A stretch of 64,000 nt of DNA from Phoebastria nigripes (GCA_035582835.1 JAYKAV010003432.1:1791710-1855709), one strand, 5' to 3'; positions 35,001-49,195 are shown, counted from the first letter of the stretch. Notes: a model not told the origin generated them from the sequence alone. Numbers and translations: made by a program.

Positions 35001-37659
35001 GTTCTTAAACCCATGCCAAATAAACTTAGAGAGCATTAAACTTGAATTATTCTCCATTCCTGTCCATTGGTAAATACAGTTTAGTTTTTGGACAGATTAA
35101 CAGGTACTTTTTCTTACCCACTACTGTGCAGAACATGACACAGCCAGACATACTACATTAATTGTCATGCTTCGGTAAATTTAACAGGTTATGGCTACCC
35201 ATAAGAAAAAGCAGAAGTCCCATTACCATGCCATTTGAAAAGGGCAATTGTCAAGATACCCGAGAAAGCTCAGCAACAAAACCTACTGGGTGACGGTAAG
35301 TGCTCAGCAAAGAACCTAGACTGAGCAAGAGAAAGGGCTGTTGAAAACCGAAAGGTAGGATTTTCAGAAAAGACTTACATGCTTTAGGAAAAGAAATCCC
35401 CTGAAAACTATAAGCTTTAGATAATCCCGCTAAAAAGAGACATTTGAAAAGAATGACAGACTGGACTATGAAGCAGAACAGAGCTGTGAATCAAAAATGA
35501 ATTTTATAATATATTGCAAAACTCCATCCACCTAAGCACAACTAGGAGAAACAATCCACCTATTTGTTATTTTCAGAAGATACCATTCCTCAGTTCATCC
35601 CAAAGGAGAGAAACTGGTTAAAGCATTTATCTAACAGAGACACAAAGGTTGTCAGTCTTAGCCTTTCATGGAAACGGAGGCAACTCAATAGCGCAGTTGC
35701 AAAGAACATAACTAGATGCTGGTTGGGAAAGAAGCTACAAACAGAAGCTGCAAAGCAGCAGTCTCAAGATAACTGATCTCACAGACTCAGTATGGGAGAA
35801 GACAGTTAATAGGGAATTCTAAAAGCCTGCCTCAGGAGGCTAAGATTTGGATGTAAAGACCACTGGGAACCACACCATACTCATTTTACACACTTACCTT
35901 TCACAGGACTAGCATTAAGAAGCCCAGAACTATTCAGAAGGTGTATCCCACAACTGAGAAAAAAATAGGTGCTTGTCCCTAGCGATAAGGAAGCACGGTT
36001 GTTTCTTAACCATGCATGTATAGGAGGTTATTTAATGTTCTCCCAGTGAATGTGCTGAACCAAAAGAGGAAATTCTGCATTTTACTGATTTTGAAAGAGA
36101 TTTACCATGACTATATGACCAGGAATACTTCAAGTTAAACATGAGTCAAGCTGACAGCTATTTTATTAGATGTAAACAACTGCTATGATCTCCCTGAAGA
36201 ATTTATAGTACAAAAGAATATATGCTGGCACCTGACCAGATATCCCCAATGGCGAACTTTTTCCTTACCGTTATCTAAAGTTCAGAAAGCAATGGTACTG
36301 CTTTCCTCAGTGATAACAGGTGCCGTATTCTGATACTACTTCTTCATGCAGTGTGTTTTCTGGATGGTCTTAAAACGAAAGCCAGCTTCAAACAGTATGA
36401 AAAGGTAACTTCTAAGAATATTTAATCCTTTTGTAGTGAGCTGCCTATGAAGTCATGAACCAGAAGAGACACCGAACTGGCAGCATATTCACAGAGGTAG
36501 AGCTGCTCCAGTTCAGAATCTGTGGAATCCAGTACTGACTGACATCAAATTCAGAATCTGCTTTGTAAAAACAACTGAATGACTGATAAGACAAAAAAGG
36601 AATTTTGTTTCCAATAAATAATAAATGTTGTCAAACACACTAAGAAAGTTTCTCATCCTGCTCTGTAATTTTCTGTAACAAAGCAAGAAGAGTTTACCTT
36701 CTGAAAGCATTTCAAGCTGATATTTAAGAAAATAAAGCAAAGTAAATCCCTAAGCAAAGGACTGGGAATCAGACAATTTTATACCTTGACATTAGCTCTG
36801 CAGAAGCTTCAGCTAGCCATCTAGGGCTTAGAAAAGAATGTGATAGTAGTGGACATTGGTGCTGAGTGAATTCCACTAAGCGACAAGATCCAAATTTGGT
36901 CTTCAGATTCCCTATGCAACCTAGAATTTAACTAAAAATGTGATACTAAAAGCAGTGTTCATCCCATGTGTTGATTCATGCTAAGCAATACTAAAAAAAA
37001 AATTGGATGACAGGATTGTGTCCCCTGTCTTGCCACACTCTGGCAATTAGTCAATGCAACAAGGAATCTCTCTCTTCACTCAGTCCTAACCTTGAAATCC
37101 AGGGCTGAAGCCCCTGCTTTTAGTACCCAAAAAAGGATGACTCTTTCTTTGAAAATAAACTTAAACAGCGCAACTATTAAAAAACAAAATCTTTGCCCAT
37201 ATGTGAATAGATCTATCTGTGCTCTTCATATCATATCCCAGCCTCCCACTTTAAGAGAGTGTATTAGCCACAAAGCTACATGCTATAGGGGAATATTCCT
37301 ACTCTCCTTTGTTGAAATTACTTACCTTTTAACTGAGATAAAAAAATTAACTTGACCAAACCAGAAACGGGAAGGAAGAAAGCCAACATTGATCATGACT
37401 ATAGCTTAATGTTTAGGGCACTCTCTTGGGAAAGAAAATGTGGATTACGACTCATAACTTAGTGAATATTTTATATTACTATTTTGACCACAAAGAAAAA
37501 AAACAGGTTTTCATTTTTTCAAGTTATTGAACTAATCAACAGGTACAAGAAAAATGTTCACACTTCTCTTCCCTTATCTCCAGGACTGCACTGAGCCTGG
37601 AAGGAATCTACTTCAATTGAACTTGCTTTTCGTTTTACTGAAGACTTTAAGAAACTTAC

Positions 37660-37837
37660 CTAATGTCATCATCTGTGACTATGAAAGCTTTGCAGAGGGG
37701 TTGAGATGTATTAAGCCAGACGGCTGGGTTCTTCTCAACAGCTGCAGAGAGCTGCCCCGTGATAGGTGCAGAACTGGTGTGCAAAGCACTAGCAACAGCT
37801 GATAACAGGGTATCGTCATTGTTACCTGGGCCAACTC
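37660..37837 (-). CDS. MBD2: MBD2 exon 5: conserved C-terminal domain
   Basis: This 178-bp exon finishes the glycine codon, encodes 58 residues and ends with the first two bases of an arginine codon. The product starts VGPGNNDDTLLSAVASALH and continues through the MBD2/3 family blocks SSAPITGQLSAAVEKNPAVW, LNTSQPLCKAF and IVTDDDI. The last residues lead into the coiled coil completed in exon 6. The acceptor is TTTGTTTTAG before GAGTTGG, and the donor is ATTAG followed by GTAAGT, close to consensus. If intron 5 is retained, the frame stops immediately after the arginine (AGG TAA). Substitutions relative to remembered human sequence are conservative (Asp for Glu twice, Leu for Val). Confidence 0.97.
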
Positions 37838-38584
37838 CTAAAACAAAGATAACTGAATAGTTACCATTCCCATTTCATATGTAACTTCCAGTGGCAGAGC
37901 TCTTCTCAGTTTGTAAGGTTATGTACACTCATGATATAATTGCCACTGGATACACGACTGTATAATCTAAACAGTTAAATGCAAGTTCTTAAAAATGGCT
38001 TTGTAATAGCACAGTTCTCCTTTAAATGTAAGTTAGCATTTCAAAAGGCATCTCATTTCTAAAATTGGCTAGGTTTTTTGCTTACACTAACAATTACAAT
38101 ATCATTAATTTTTTAATCAAGATGATCACATCATAAATTTATCAGTCACATATTGAAATAGTTTCTTTGCAGCTCCATCGTATTAATCCACACCAGCACA
38201 GTCTTTGCTTTAACACTACAAGGTATTAAATTAATTCTGGAAAATAAACACTGGAGATTTTTACAACACTCAAATTCCCAAGAAAATCTCCTAAGCAGTG
38301 GAACAAAGTTATTAATTTTGAACTATGACTTGCACATATTTCAGATCAAATTTCACCAATAAGAGTGCAGTTCTGAAGTGTGGTTTATATTAACTACATA
38401 AATGAACTAAAAATAAACATAGTTTTGGAGACTGAGGTATTTTGTCAGCAAGAACATTTACAATTTGAAGTTTACTTAATCTGACTGTAAACTGAAAGCT
38501 TGTTAAGAGCATGAAAAACTCTGTCCTTTATAAGCACAAACAATTTTGTGGATCTGAAGCAACTGCAGTAAGTGAACATAATAC
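37838..38584 (-). other. MBD2: MBD2 intron 4
   Basis: This is the shortest intron, 747 bp, from GTATTA to TTTTAG. It is AT-rich with no repeat or ORF of note. Confidence 0.93.
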
Positions 38585-38675
38585 CTTGAAGACCTTTAGG
38601 TAGCTCCATGGATTTTATGATTTGTTCACTGACATCCGATGCGCTGAGGCCTTGTAGCCTCTTCTCCCAGAAAAG
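38585..38675 (-). CDS. MBD2: MBD2 exon 4: co-repressor contact segment
   Basis: This 91-bp exon encodes 30 residues (LFWEKRLQGLSASDVSEQ, then IIKSMELPKGLQ) plus the first base of a glycine codon finished by exon 5. The Arg-Leu pair in WEKRLQ aligns with human Arg286/Leu287, reported as critical for holding the MBD2 disordered region to the HDAC/MTA/RBBP core of NuRD. The sequence separates MBD2 from MBD3, which reads KLSGLNAFD here. The acceptor is CTTTTTCAG before CTTTTC. The donor is CAAG followed by GTATTA, weaker than average. Read-through would add about 36 unrelated residues before a stop. Exon 5 lies only 747 bp downstream. Confidence 0.97.
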
Positions 38676-41193
38676 CTGAAAAAGAAAAAACAAGATTGCT
38701 AATTAGAAATAATAAAAAAAACCCTAAATCAGCTCATGGAAATAAACAGCATTCATGATCAAAACAGCATCAGAACAATAAAAGACAGACAGTGCCTAGC
38801 AGCTTACAAAACAATCAACCTAACAGTCACGTAAGCTACCAAAAAGGTAATATCCTATCTGCTGATGGAGTTCTAGTCATCGGGAACATGCTTGTATGGA
38901 ATTATGCAGTGTGTGTTGAGCCACTGGAGACAGTGCTGCACATTGGAGCAGTACAGCTGCACCAACACTAATGCTAATCAGCAGCTATGCCACTTCAGAC
39001 CTACGCTGGCTTGATGACCCGGCCTTTTCCGACGCTGTATAGATCTCTTGACTTATCTGGAAATAGAATCAAACCTTTCCACTTTTAGGAAGATACATGA
39101 ACTAAATTAACATTCGTTTTATTTTCTATTGCTTTGTTTATTAGCTGGGAACATGTTTCCATTTCTCACAGAAACCAATTTCTTGACCTAAGAGATTTTT
39201 GTTTAATGATACATATTTCCCTACTCACTCCTATCCTACTGGTCTGACGATTCATCCTGAAGTTCTGGGATGGAGATTAGCCACACCTATTCTTTAAAAT
39301 GGGCCTTTTCTATTTAGCAAGATAGTGATGAAAGCTAGTTGAAAAGTTGATTTCCATTCCACGGGAAGCTGCATTTAACAAATAATCTTAATAAGGAGGT
39401 AAGCAAGAACATAGCTATAGCTAATAGTTTGATTTTTCTGCAGGATATGGGGGAGGGGAAAAAAAAATATATATTTCTTTTCATGCCTGCAAAATCTGAG
39501 ACAAAAAACTAGACAAACAGTTATTCTCATTCCTAGGACATTCTTTATTGCAGCTGGGTACCCAAAAGCCTCAGTTTAAGATCAGGCTTCCGAATGTCAC
39601 ATTCTGCTCTAAAACTGGAAGTGAAACAACTAGAGCATCCTCTTTCATCTTCTGTGGAACCTATATTGCTAGTCACACAACATCATAACTGAAGCACTGT
39701 ACATCAGTGATTCTTATTCAGAAAAAAACCATTTTTTTCAGTTACAGAGGTAGTAAAAGCAAAGAAAAAAGCAACAAAGAACATCTACCTTAGCATTAAG
39801 AGTATACTACTGACTGAAAATAAAACATGCAGTTATGCTAAGAAAAAGGCAATACTCTCCACAACATGGCTGTACAGTTTTATAAATCAGTAGGTTGAAT
39901 GATACTTGTGTTGCCTGAGAGATTACTATGTCATTTTGTAGAGATCTACTTATTTAAGCACTCTTCTCTGGACAATAGGACACATTTGTAACAGAGTTTA
40001 GATCTAAGTGGCTTAGAAAACCCACACAGGAACACCTAAGTAGGCTCTTCAACTTTTTTTGCAAACTCTGACTACATTTCACACGTTCTTGACATATCCG
40101 TGATTTGACAGCTTTTTAAAAATACCTGTTGCCACTTGTGTCTCATTTTACTAGAGCCACTTAAACTTCAAATGCTTCCTGTAAACTGGCTCCTCACTCT
40201 TAACTAGTATTAATTTTCAACATACCAACCCAGGTTTGAGCTACATTGTTAGTTGAGTATCAAGGCACCTCTTTTATCTTATTAAATGTTAAATATTTAG
40301 TACCTCCAGTCATTCACTCCTGCTGTTTACCACTACTGCTAAGCCCCCACCCCAAGAAAGCACTCTAGATGTCTTGTAGCAGTCCTCACAGCTCCATGGA
40401 TGAAGTGGCAGTGCCTTAAAGCTGTGTAGAATGCTAAAGAAATCCTTCATTACAAAGGCAAAAACAGCAACTCACTAGCCAAACTCTAAAAGGAATATTA
40501 GGATTCAGATAAATTAAGTCAAAGCAAAATCCTATCAATTCAGTATTTCATCACTTCCCATAGCAATCCCATCTTCATAAAGTCTCCACAAAGCTTATTC
40601 ATGTTTTCCACTGTTAAAAGAATTCACCTTTCATTCTCCTTTCTCTCTCCATTTCATTGACTTTTAGAGATAAACAAAAGGCCCACCAACTCCAGATCCA
40701 AGCTATGTTTTTTTATGCTACAGGTAAACAGAAGAACAGCCTCTGTTTATTCAGGATAAAATTAATTAGTCTACAGCAGCAAATACATCACCAAATACAA
40801 TCAAACATTACTGGGGTTTGATTCTTTAGTTACCTACCTAAATCAATCCAGTACACATCACAGAGGGAATGAGGAATCAGGAGAACGGTATGGTTATAGA
40901 GGGTGTATAGGAATGCAAATGCCCGTGTGGGAGAGAGAGGTGCTTGAAGAAGGACAACTAACCCATATGAAAGCTTATAAGGTTTGGAAAGCGTAGTGCA
41001 ATATTGATTGGGTGGAGCTTCCAACACCAGTACTCCCTCAGCTCTTTAAGCACTGATTGCGCATGCAGGGAAAAGTCTATACAACTATCAACACCTCAGA
41101 TGACTTCGAGGTCAATGTCAGGTAGAAAAAAGCACTTGGCACTTAGACACACCTGTTAAAACAAGACTGAAGCGAAGTGTATTCCTAGCACAA

Positions 41194-41219
41194 AGCTTCC
41201 AGCACCAGCTTCCAGCACC
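41194..41219. repeat. Tandem 13-bp duplication in MBD2 intron 3
   Basis: AGCTTCCAGCACC is present twice in direct tandem. Confidence 0.9.
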
Positions 41220-43225
41220 ATTATATATAATTATTTGCAAACGACAATGATTGTGCTCCGAATTTTCATCTCCCCAGATCTCCACTGAGACTGCACAAGT
41301 CACTCTCACTAATTTTTTGCTCAGAAATGAATCACATTCCTAGAGTTTTATTATGAAGTTTGTTCCCCAACCCTTCATGGGTTCTTACGAGTCCCCTCTG
41401 AAGCCCTGTATCTTTTCCTGGATCTTACTGAAGATTCTGAGCTGGACCAGACGTGGACAAGTATTTCCCTATCAGCTGCACCAGGAATAGCTATTATGGG
41501 ACAGAGAGAGAGGGAAGGAAGCTGCTAATACAAATTCAGAAAAAGCTTTTCTGTTACTCCACTTATATGATGAAGATGCAATCATTCCACAGCAACGAAG
41601 TAACGCATTCAAGTAACTGAAAAAGATCATGCAAGTCTCAATGCGCAGAATATCTGCCTCTGAGGTTACAGCCCTACATTATTTAACTTGCAACTCTCTC
41701 ATCATTAGTGAGACAGGGAACAGAAAAAGAGAAAATAAAGCTCAGGTTCACAGGCTTTGTGCCCCGCTAAGCAGAGAAATAGGCACCTAAATTAGGAGCA
41801 ATTAATAAAAATCCCATCTATTTTAACAGTCAGCATCCATAGACCACGGCCTAGGCAGACTGCCCCCTTGGCATTCATCTCCTGCCCAAAGCCATCTGGA
41901 CTTCATAAGACAAGCAACAGCCCCTCACACAGTGCAAGCGTCTGCAGATACAGCCACTCAAATTCAATAAATGACTGCCAGCAAGAGAGGCCACCTTCTG
42001 CCTAATAACCTTACGTCACCTCACAATTAGAGGTTTCCTTGTAAAATGGAGTGAGCTATCCAGACTCCGGGCTTTTCTCAGCTTGAGTACCCTGGAGAGT
42101 ACCATAATCCCTGAAGCACAGGGCAGGCTGGTACGGTCCAATCTTCCCTCCTCCTGCTGAGAATGCACCAGTACAGCCAGAAAAGCAAGATTCATGCCTC
42201 CAGGAAAGAAGCATTAGCAAACGTGAGACCCTGTTATTCAGTAATGAGAATCCTGATGGGACCAGGATAGGAAGGAATGAGAAAAGAACCGGAATTCAAG
42301 ATTAATCATTGTTATGATGTGATATTTCATTACTAATGCAAAATGAATAACCATTCTGAGGATTCATCAGTCAGTTATGGGTATTCATCCTGTTGGAGGA
42401 TGAAAAATGGCTCTATTTCAGTTTTGCTTGAAGTACTGGTTAGGGAACACACACTGAAAAGAGCGTAAAACCCAGGTCCTTCATTTACCGATGTTTGAGC
42501 GTTCTAGATTCAGAAAGACCCAGCAGCCAAGTGCTCCATTTCCTAGGAAATTAATCAATATGCATTATGCCAAAAGTGACCTTTTATGCAATAATCTCCT
42601 GCCGAGCAAGAAATGTATCCCTTATCACTCAAATTTACTATCCTAAGGGCAACCCTGTTTTTTTCCTGTGACAGAGGAGGCAGCATAGGAATGCAATGCC
42701 AAGGTCCCCAGGGTGGAGCAGAATTTTCACTTCCTTGTTGTTCTGAAACCCCATAATGGCAGAGCTGTACTACAGCTGTGCTTCTGAAGTTCTTTGTTTG
42801 GAGAATTATAAAATATTGCTTCCTCCATAATTGTTTCTTGTCCAAGAAAAGCTATTTGTGACTAATGGTGAACTAGAATCTAACCCATAATCTCTGTAAA
42901 AACACAATCTCCTAAGCAACTATTATTTCTCATTCAGACAACAAAGAAATGACAGATTAGCCTCTCTGTTGCAAGAATCACCAAATACAAATATATTAGG
43001 AGCTGTTCCTTTTCCTTAAATAAATAAAAGTCTGTTTGCAGTGGCTCAAGCAATGGAAGCCTACAGGAAATTTTTGCTGGAAAGGAATCCATTCCAATTC
43101 TATTATTTTGAAAAGAAAAGCACGTATGTTTTTAACATTCAAACATTCTTGGAGGGTGACTGATTTATACATAAATCAATCAATCAAGAACCTCAAATTT
43201 CATCTGCCATTTACTATTTACAGAG

Positions 43226-43265
43226 TATTGAAAATACTGTAGACGTACTGAAAATACTGTAGAAT
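43226..43265. repeat. Tandem 20-bp duplication in MBD2 intron 3
   Basis: Two adjacent near-identical 20-base units (TAYTGAAAATACTGTAGAYR-like) lie head to tail, a local slippage or duplication product. Confidence 0.9.
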
Positions 43266-44371
43266 GATGTACTTGACTGGACACACAGAAGAAAGGACAA
43301 TGATTCTGGTGTTGGCGAGTTCAGAGATTTTACTGAGGTGGTCTCTTCTATTGAGACAGCTACAGATATCTGCTCTTAACTTGCAGCAGTAATCAGAAAA
43401 AGCTGCCATCTAATTCAGAAGTATGATGGACACAGCAAGTTTAACAGCACAGTCACAACTCCAGGTAGCCGCCTTGGCATCTTCCCAACTCTCTGGAACC
43501 ACATTTATTGCCACGCTGCTTGCAGATGCATTATAACCTGGTGTGTGAGCTGATTAAAAGTTAGTCATGTCTACACAAGATACAGACAACGTACCTACAC
43601 TGTACTGCAGACACAGACAGCCTGCAATTTTGTTATGTTTTAAAATGTGTTTTAAAGGCTGAGACCAGAATGACAGTTACCATTTGGGAAACTGCTCAAG
43701 TGATTGACATTGCAGGCAGTTAAATGAGGAAGTATGATTAAAAAGAGGTCTTTTCAAAGTCTCCATGGAAGAATTTAAAAGGAATGAGAATTTCTCCAGA
43801 AAACTGGAAAACTTCTTTCCTCTTTTTATATCCAGTTGCTGAGTTGCTCAGCTCTGCTGCATCCGTAATTGCCAATCAAAATTTCAGTGTTCCTTTAGTT
43901 GCCTAGGAGAGGGAGGTGAAACTTAACAATCTCATCGGGTTCCTTCCATCCCTCTTTTTGATAATTCTAATAGATATTAACCAAGAAGCTTAAGTTTTCC
44001 AACCCTATCTAATTCTAGATTCCAATCCTTTAAGTTGATTCACAGAAAATAACATCACATCTATTTGACAAAATACGAAGTCCTAAGAGCTAAATATGTC
44101 TGTCTTGTTAAGAACTGTTCACAAGAAGATATACATAAAATGACATCCTGCAATTTTTCTCATAAATTAGGCTTTTTAGACTGCATATATCTTATGCCAA
44201 AAAATGACTATGGTCAGATTTAATTTGTCATATATAATCCTATTCAATAATCCATTACAATACAATCCACTGCAAATATATATGACTGTAAGTATAAAAG
44301 AGACTTTCAAATCAATTTTTAAGAGTACTTCTGGCCTACAGATAGCTGATGTTATAAGTAAATATATCAGG

Positions 44372-44433
44372 TTTATCCTAAGGTGTTTTTAAAAAGTAAA
44401 TACCCCCAGATTTATCCTAAGGTGGTTTTTAAA
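44372..44433. repeat. Spaced direct repeat in MBD2 intron 3
   Basis: TTTATCCTAAGGTG-TTTTTAAA occurs at 44372-44393 and again, with one extra G, at 44411-44433. It is a local duplication separated by 17 bases. Confidence 0.88.
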
Positions 44434-47400
44434 GGTGGTTGTCTGCCACAGAACTAGAGGAATCAGATCACATAATACTGACTGACTACCTGATTTTCTC
44501 AAAATGAGCTTTGAAGAGAAGGATGGCCTTCTTTTAAACACTTGAGGTATGTTTGTGGAATGTTTTTAGCCAAATGTATCAGGAAGATACTGAGGTCAAT
44601 GCTTTGCAAATTCAGCATTATGATTACCACTTACATAAACATCAGTTTTACCAGTATGGTTTCAAATATCCCTACCACCACAATCAACAGTATACGTCAG
44701 AATTAACTAGTGATCAGTGGGTCCTCAGGAGTCAAAGCTCTCTCAAAGCAATACCTCAGGTACCATACATTTGGGGCACAGGGGTAAATGAGTGAGTTTT
44801 GTATTTACCCTGAAAAAGGTCAATAAGCGTGGAACAGCACAAACCAAGAAGGTCTAACACACAAAGAAGAGAAGTGCTCTACATAGGACACAGACCTGGA
44901 CCTTTCAGAGGTACCAAGTGAGTGTAGGTACAAAGGGCAGTGATCCGTAAGAAAGAAGTTTGATTTGCAGCACCATTCCATTTGATCCAGTTAGGTACAG
45001 AATACTTGACAGGCAAGTAACTCAAGTTTAAGTGATTACATAAAAGATTTACTGCCTATAATAGTTTCAGATAGTTACAAGACTTCCTCTGCTTCACATT
45101 CACTCTTCTCATTGAGGAATACTCAAATCCAGATGTACAAGTGGAGCATTAATGTGCCCTGAAGTACTGCTACATCTGGTGGCCTTTTTGCTAAATAGGA
45201 AGGAGGGAGAAAACAATGTGATTTTAAGACAGTACTCAACACCACCTAAGAGGAAGATGACAGATATAGTTGCATGATTTTTTGATTCATCATTAATTCC
45301 AGTTTCAATTTCAGCAATGCGAATCTAGCTTTTTAAAATCCAAACCATTACCCTTAAATTCATCAGGAATATATCATATCTTATCAAAACTTACTAAGTC
45401 TAACAGCGGAGAGGAGGCTAACACAAGGGGCTTTGTTGGCTTTTTTTTTTTTTATTTCCTTGCAGGGCCCACTAGCAATCTTTCAGGATTCCTTTTCTTA
45501 CACTGGTTAATCAGTGGACTCTGTGAGGCAAAAAAACCCAAAGCCACAGAAATAGTAAGAAAACCTACCTTAAGTAAGCTTATGGAGAGTAAAAATATTT
45601 TGAGCAGGTTGATACTTCAAAAAGAGATGTTAAAGCACTTTGAAGAAAACTGCAATTGAGGCTATTACATTTGCTATTTAGGAACTTAGAGATACTCCTG
45701 CCATTTGACTAGATAGGAAGAATTCAAGAAATCTCCGTGGATTGAGTGGTACTGGTACTATTTAAACAAAAGCCACATAGAGGAAGAAAACTGATAGTTA
45801 AGAGGAAGGAAGTCTAGTGAGTACCAGAAGACCCTTCAGAGCATGCATGCATACACACACAGCTCAAGTTCTGACACTACCTACTTCCAGGATTCTCCAG
45901 ATTATTTCTATTTTTTCTTGGGTAAAGTTCTCCTCTCTGATAATCAGTAATCTACAAAACCTTTAAGAACGGCTTTGAAAGCTTTAAGATGCTGTCTTGC
46001 AGAGCTGTTGCTTGAAAAAGGCTTACACAACCTCGTGACACTTCTTGTGTGCAATGAACTAGCATGCTGAATATATGCAACCAGCAGTTGCCACAAAGAT
46101 CTGTTGCTCCAATTGACAGATTTACCTATACAAAGATCATAGGCAAGCTGTTATTAGTTTATCTTTCCAAGAACTACCACAGGGTTTACTGCTTAAAGAA
46201 GAGCTGCTGCCAAGTATCTTCCCTGCCAACACCAATAAGCATGTCTTCTCACTCTCAGGTCATGAAAAAAAACTACTGACTGCCAAAGGAACTACAGTAC
46301 TCATCTATTTTCATCTCTACATAAGGAGGCTGGCCAAAGAGAATTTTCAGGGAATTCTGGTTAGACTGTCTTTTGAAAAGGGAGATACAATAGATGTAAG
46401 CGGATAAAGCTTTCAGAGATGGGTATCTAGAACTACAGAAGCAAGAATCCCTTAAGGGATTTGGGCCAAGGATTGCAGAAACAGGGAGGAATGACACTGG
46501 AAGTGGTAACTGAATAAGCTTTATATACAAACAGGCAATACAGTCAGTGTTTCAGCATTCACCTGAATATCCAACACTGATATATTTACAGGAAAGTTTG
46601 CACACCTGAGTATGAGAGAAGGAGAAGACAGTGACACATTTAGGGATTATTTATGTAAGGAAAATATAGGCTTTATCTGGAGGGGAAGAGAATTCAAATA
46701 CATTTGCAAGGCTGCATTTGTCCAACAATTGTATCTCAAGTGACAGGTGCTCCACATGGTGCAGGCTTTATTAAGAACAAAGTTTTCCAGCAACTTCAGT
46801 CCTCACCCTGGCTTCTCTACTTTATCTCAACAGATCACATCAAGAAAAGAATCGTTGCTTTTTGAAAACCAAGCAAAGATCATCTCTATTAATATTTACG
46901 CTCCAGCTAGCGAGTAGAACATCAGAACGAACTGCATGCTATGTTCAAACGAGATCTGCATGTATGTGCATCTATGTATGCATATATGAAGGGTGCACAC
47001 ATGATCAATGACTGGAGTTCCTCCATACTTTTGGTTACTAATACCAAAGAAATATTGGTAATTGTATGATGGAAATCTGTGTGTAGAGAAACCAGATCAC
47101 TGGAAATTGTTTATGAAAGCTGTCAATTTGCTTAAGATTCTCCAGTAACTGACGGCATACTACCTACATTAAATTGCTTTGTTGCAGATTTTTTAATGAA
47201 AATTTTACTGAAAACTCACTCAAATTTTATATAAAAACAACGGTAACGATCTATTCTCTCCCTTCCCCAAGTCTCCCACCTATGTCAATCATCACTACTC
47301 AGAACCATGACAAACCAGAAAACAGCTCAAGGCAGCATTCTAGCTTGGAGAAAAGCAAGAGTAATACAGACCAAGATTTGCTTTGCTATTAGATATGTAA

Positions 47401-49057
47401 GATTAACTGTTCCACATTCAATACAAACAGAGCTACCTTCTCTTCCAAATGAAGTATGTCAATACAGAATAAGAATAGTGTTTAAAGTCTCCTCTTCCAA
47501 AGATGCACTGTTGCAAGCAAGGAGAAAGGAATTTGATTGAAAAAGAATGCTGACACAGAGATCAGCAGACGATGATTTCTTGAATGATGATGATTAAGCT
47601 TGCTATAGCTTAATCCATTAGAACCTATCTTAAGGAGGCAAAGATTTAACTTGGGTAGGTTTGAAAATAGCCTATTCTGCAAATCTTTACTGGATAGTCA
47701 TTCTCAAAAGACAAGGGATGCATTCCCAAAGATTTCAGTCACTATGTATTTGAAGAAAAGATTCTGGAAGAAAGAAAACAGGGAGGACATAGGCAAGCAT
47801 GAAAGGGTTTGGAATCCATCAAGATACGAATTGCCAGACATCCATTTCTCCTGCCACAAAGGTGCCATAACTTTCATATGCTTTGGTGACTATTACTGGT
47901 TCAGCAGACATGACCAAAAGGAAATTCCTGACACACAAAGGGTAGTAGTTCAAAAGGAAAACCCAAAGAATGTGAAGAGAATCCATAGACACATGCAATT
48001 ATGCATCTTTTAGATCTGAATGTGATACACTTACATGGCCCCTGCTGAACTTCATGGGACCAACAGTGAGGTTAGCTGAAGCCTTCAAATCTTGCTAAAA
48101 GACATCTCAACAAGATGATCCAATACGGCTCGATATTTCTTCTTTTTCTTTCTCACCTGAATTTAGAGGATGCAGAGTCTAAATTCCTTATGTTATTTCT
48201 TACAAGAACAGCATTCAAGATGTTTGAGAGTGCAATATTAGAGACAGCTTGAGTTTCAAAGGAAATGTTGTTAAAAGTTAGTGACATATGAGTGTACAAA
48301 AATTTGAACATGCCTCTGCATTTTCTTCTCATCCCTGCACTCCTAAGATAGAATAAGGTGTTTCAATTTGATGGTAGTAATGCTATGACTCAAAAAATAC
48401 AAGTCAGACTTAAAACCAATACCTCAATCCAATATACACTATATTATCTAGCCAATCATTCGTTCATTAACTAGATTTCTGTTTTTTCTCAGCTCCCTCC
48501 TCCCCATAAAAAACAAAACCAAAAAAGCATTGTGTGAACAGGCGATCTGTCATTGATATAAAGAAAAGCAGCTAAAGGAGAACTTGTGTAAGATGAGTTT
48601 ATGTTACTGTGTTTTGTATTTATAGTAGTATCATTGTGAAAAAGAGGGATTTAAAATACAATTTTTTATTGATTTTCCACAACATTCTTCTATATAAAAG
48701 AGAGATATTACTTCTTGATAGTAACTGTGTATTTTATAAACTTCTATTAAGAAGCTGCACATGACTTTTTTTTTTTATATTTGATGTCCAATTGTGGCAG
48801 TACAGCATATATCTGAATTTCAAGAGGAATATGGTAATCAAATATGAATGAAGTTTTGGATTAAGAAAAATTAATCTCCATATGAACTGACTGTTATTTC
48901 TGTATTTTTTAAAAAATTGTACGTATTACACACATTTCTATAAGTAACCTTCAAGATAGGAATTCTCATCTGTAATTGAAGCACAGCTGAAAACAAGCAC
49001 ATTTTCAGCTTGGTTCAACTTTCTGAGCAGTAACAATGGAAACAGACTAATTCTTAC

Positions 49058-49195
49058 CTGTCGTGGCTGCTCTGTCACTCGCTGTGGATCAGATCTTACT
49101 TTGTTACTAGGATGATTGGTAACTTTGGTGACTGGTTGTTTGAAAATTGATGCAGTTTGTCTGATTGGTAAAGTTGTATTTAAGTCTGGTTTTCC
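49058..49195 (-). CDS. MBD2: MBD2 exon 3: linker / NuRD-binding disordered region
   Basis: This 138-bp exon is exactly 46 codons, phase 0 at both ends. It starts GKPDLNTTLPIRQTAS, contains IFKQPVTKVTNHPSNK, and ends TEQPRQ. It matches the region of human MBD2 just after the MBD (about residues 235-280), an intrinsically disordered segment that with exon 4 binds the histone deacetylase core of NuRD. From memory of the human protein, differences are few: Arg for Lys in NKVRSD, and Val-Thr for Met-Asn before EQPRQ. The acceptor is TTTTTTTAACAG before GGAAAA and the donor is CAG followed by GTAAGA, both strong. It is flanked by the two large introns 2 and 3. Confidence 0.97.

Larger units (their letters stand above)
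28702..37659 (-). other. MBD2: MBD2 intron 5
   Basis: This intron of about 8.96 kb is bounded by GTAAGT and CCCTTCAG. It contains two sense-oriented CR1 copies (about 28835-29012 and 30592-32062) and an 18-base T run at 29237-29254. The remainder (32.1-37.6 kb and 29.0-30.6 kb) is AT-rich unique sequence with only chance-length ORFs, and I see no further genes there. Confidence 0.92.
38676..49057 (-). other. MBD2: MBD2 intron 3
   Basis: This is the largest complete intron, about 10.4 kb, from GTAAGA to CTTTTTCAG. It is AT-rich and has no CR1 that I can recognise. It contains small direct duplications at 41194-41219, 43226-43265 and 44372-44433. The ORFs present, including a 120-codon one at 47651-48013, look like chance. 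Confidence 0.92.

Noticed and set aside
47651..48013. 120-codon plus-strand ORF in MBD2 intron 3
   Set aside because: Low-complexity-free but without similarity to any family I know; the length is within chance for AT-rich intron over 64 kb and six frames.
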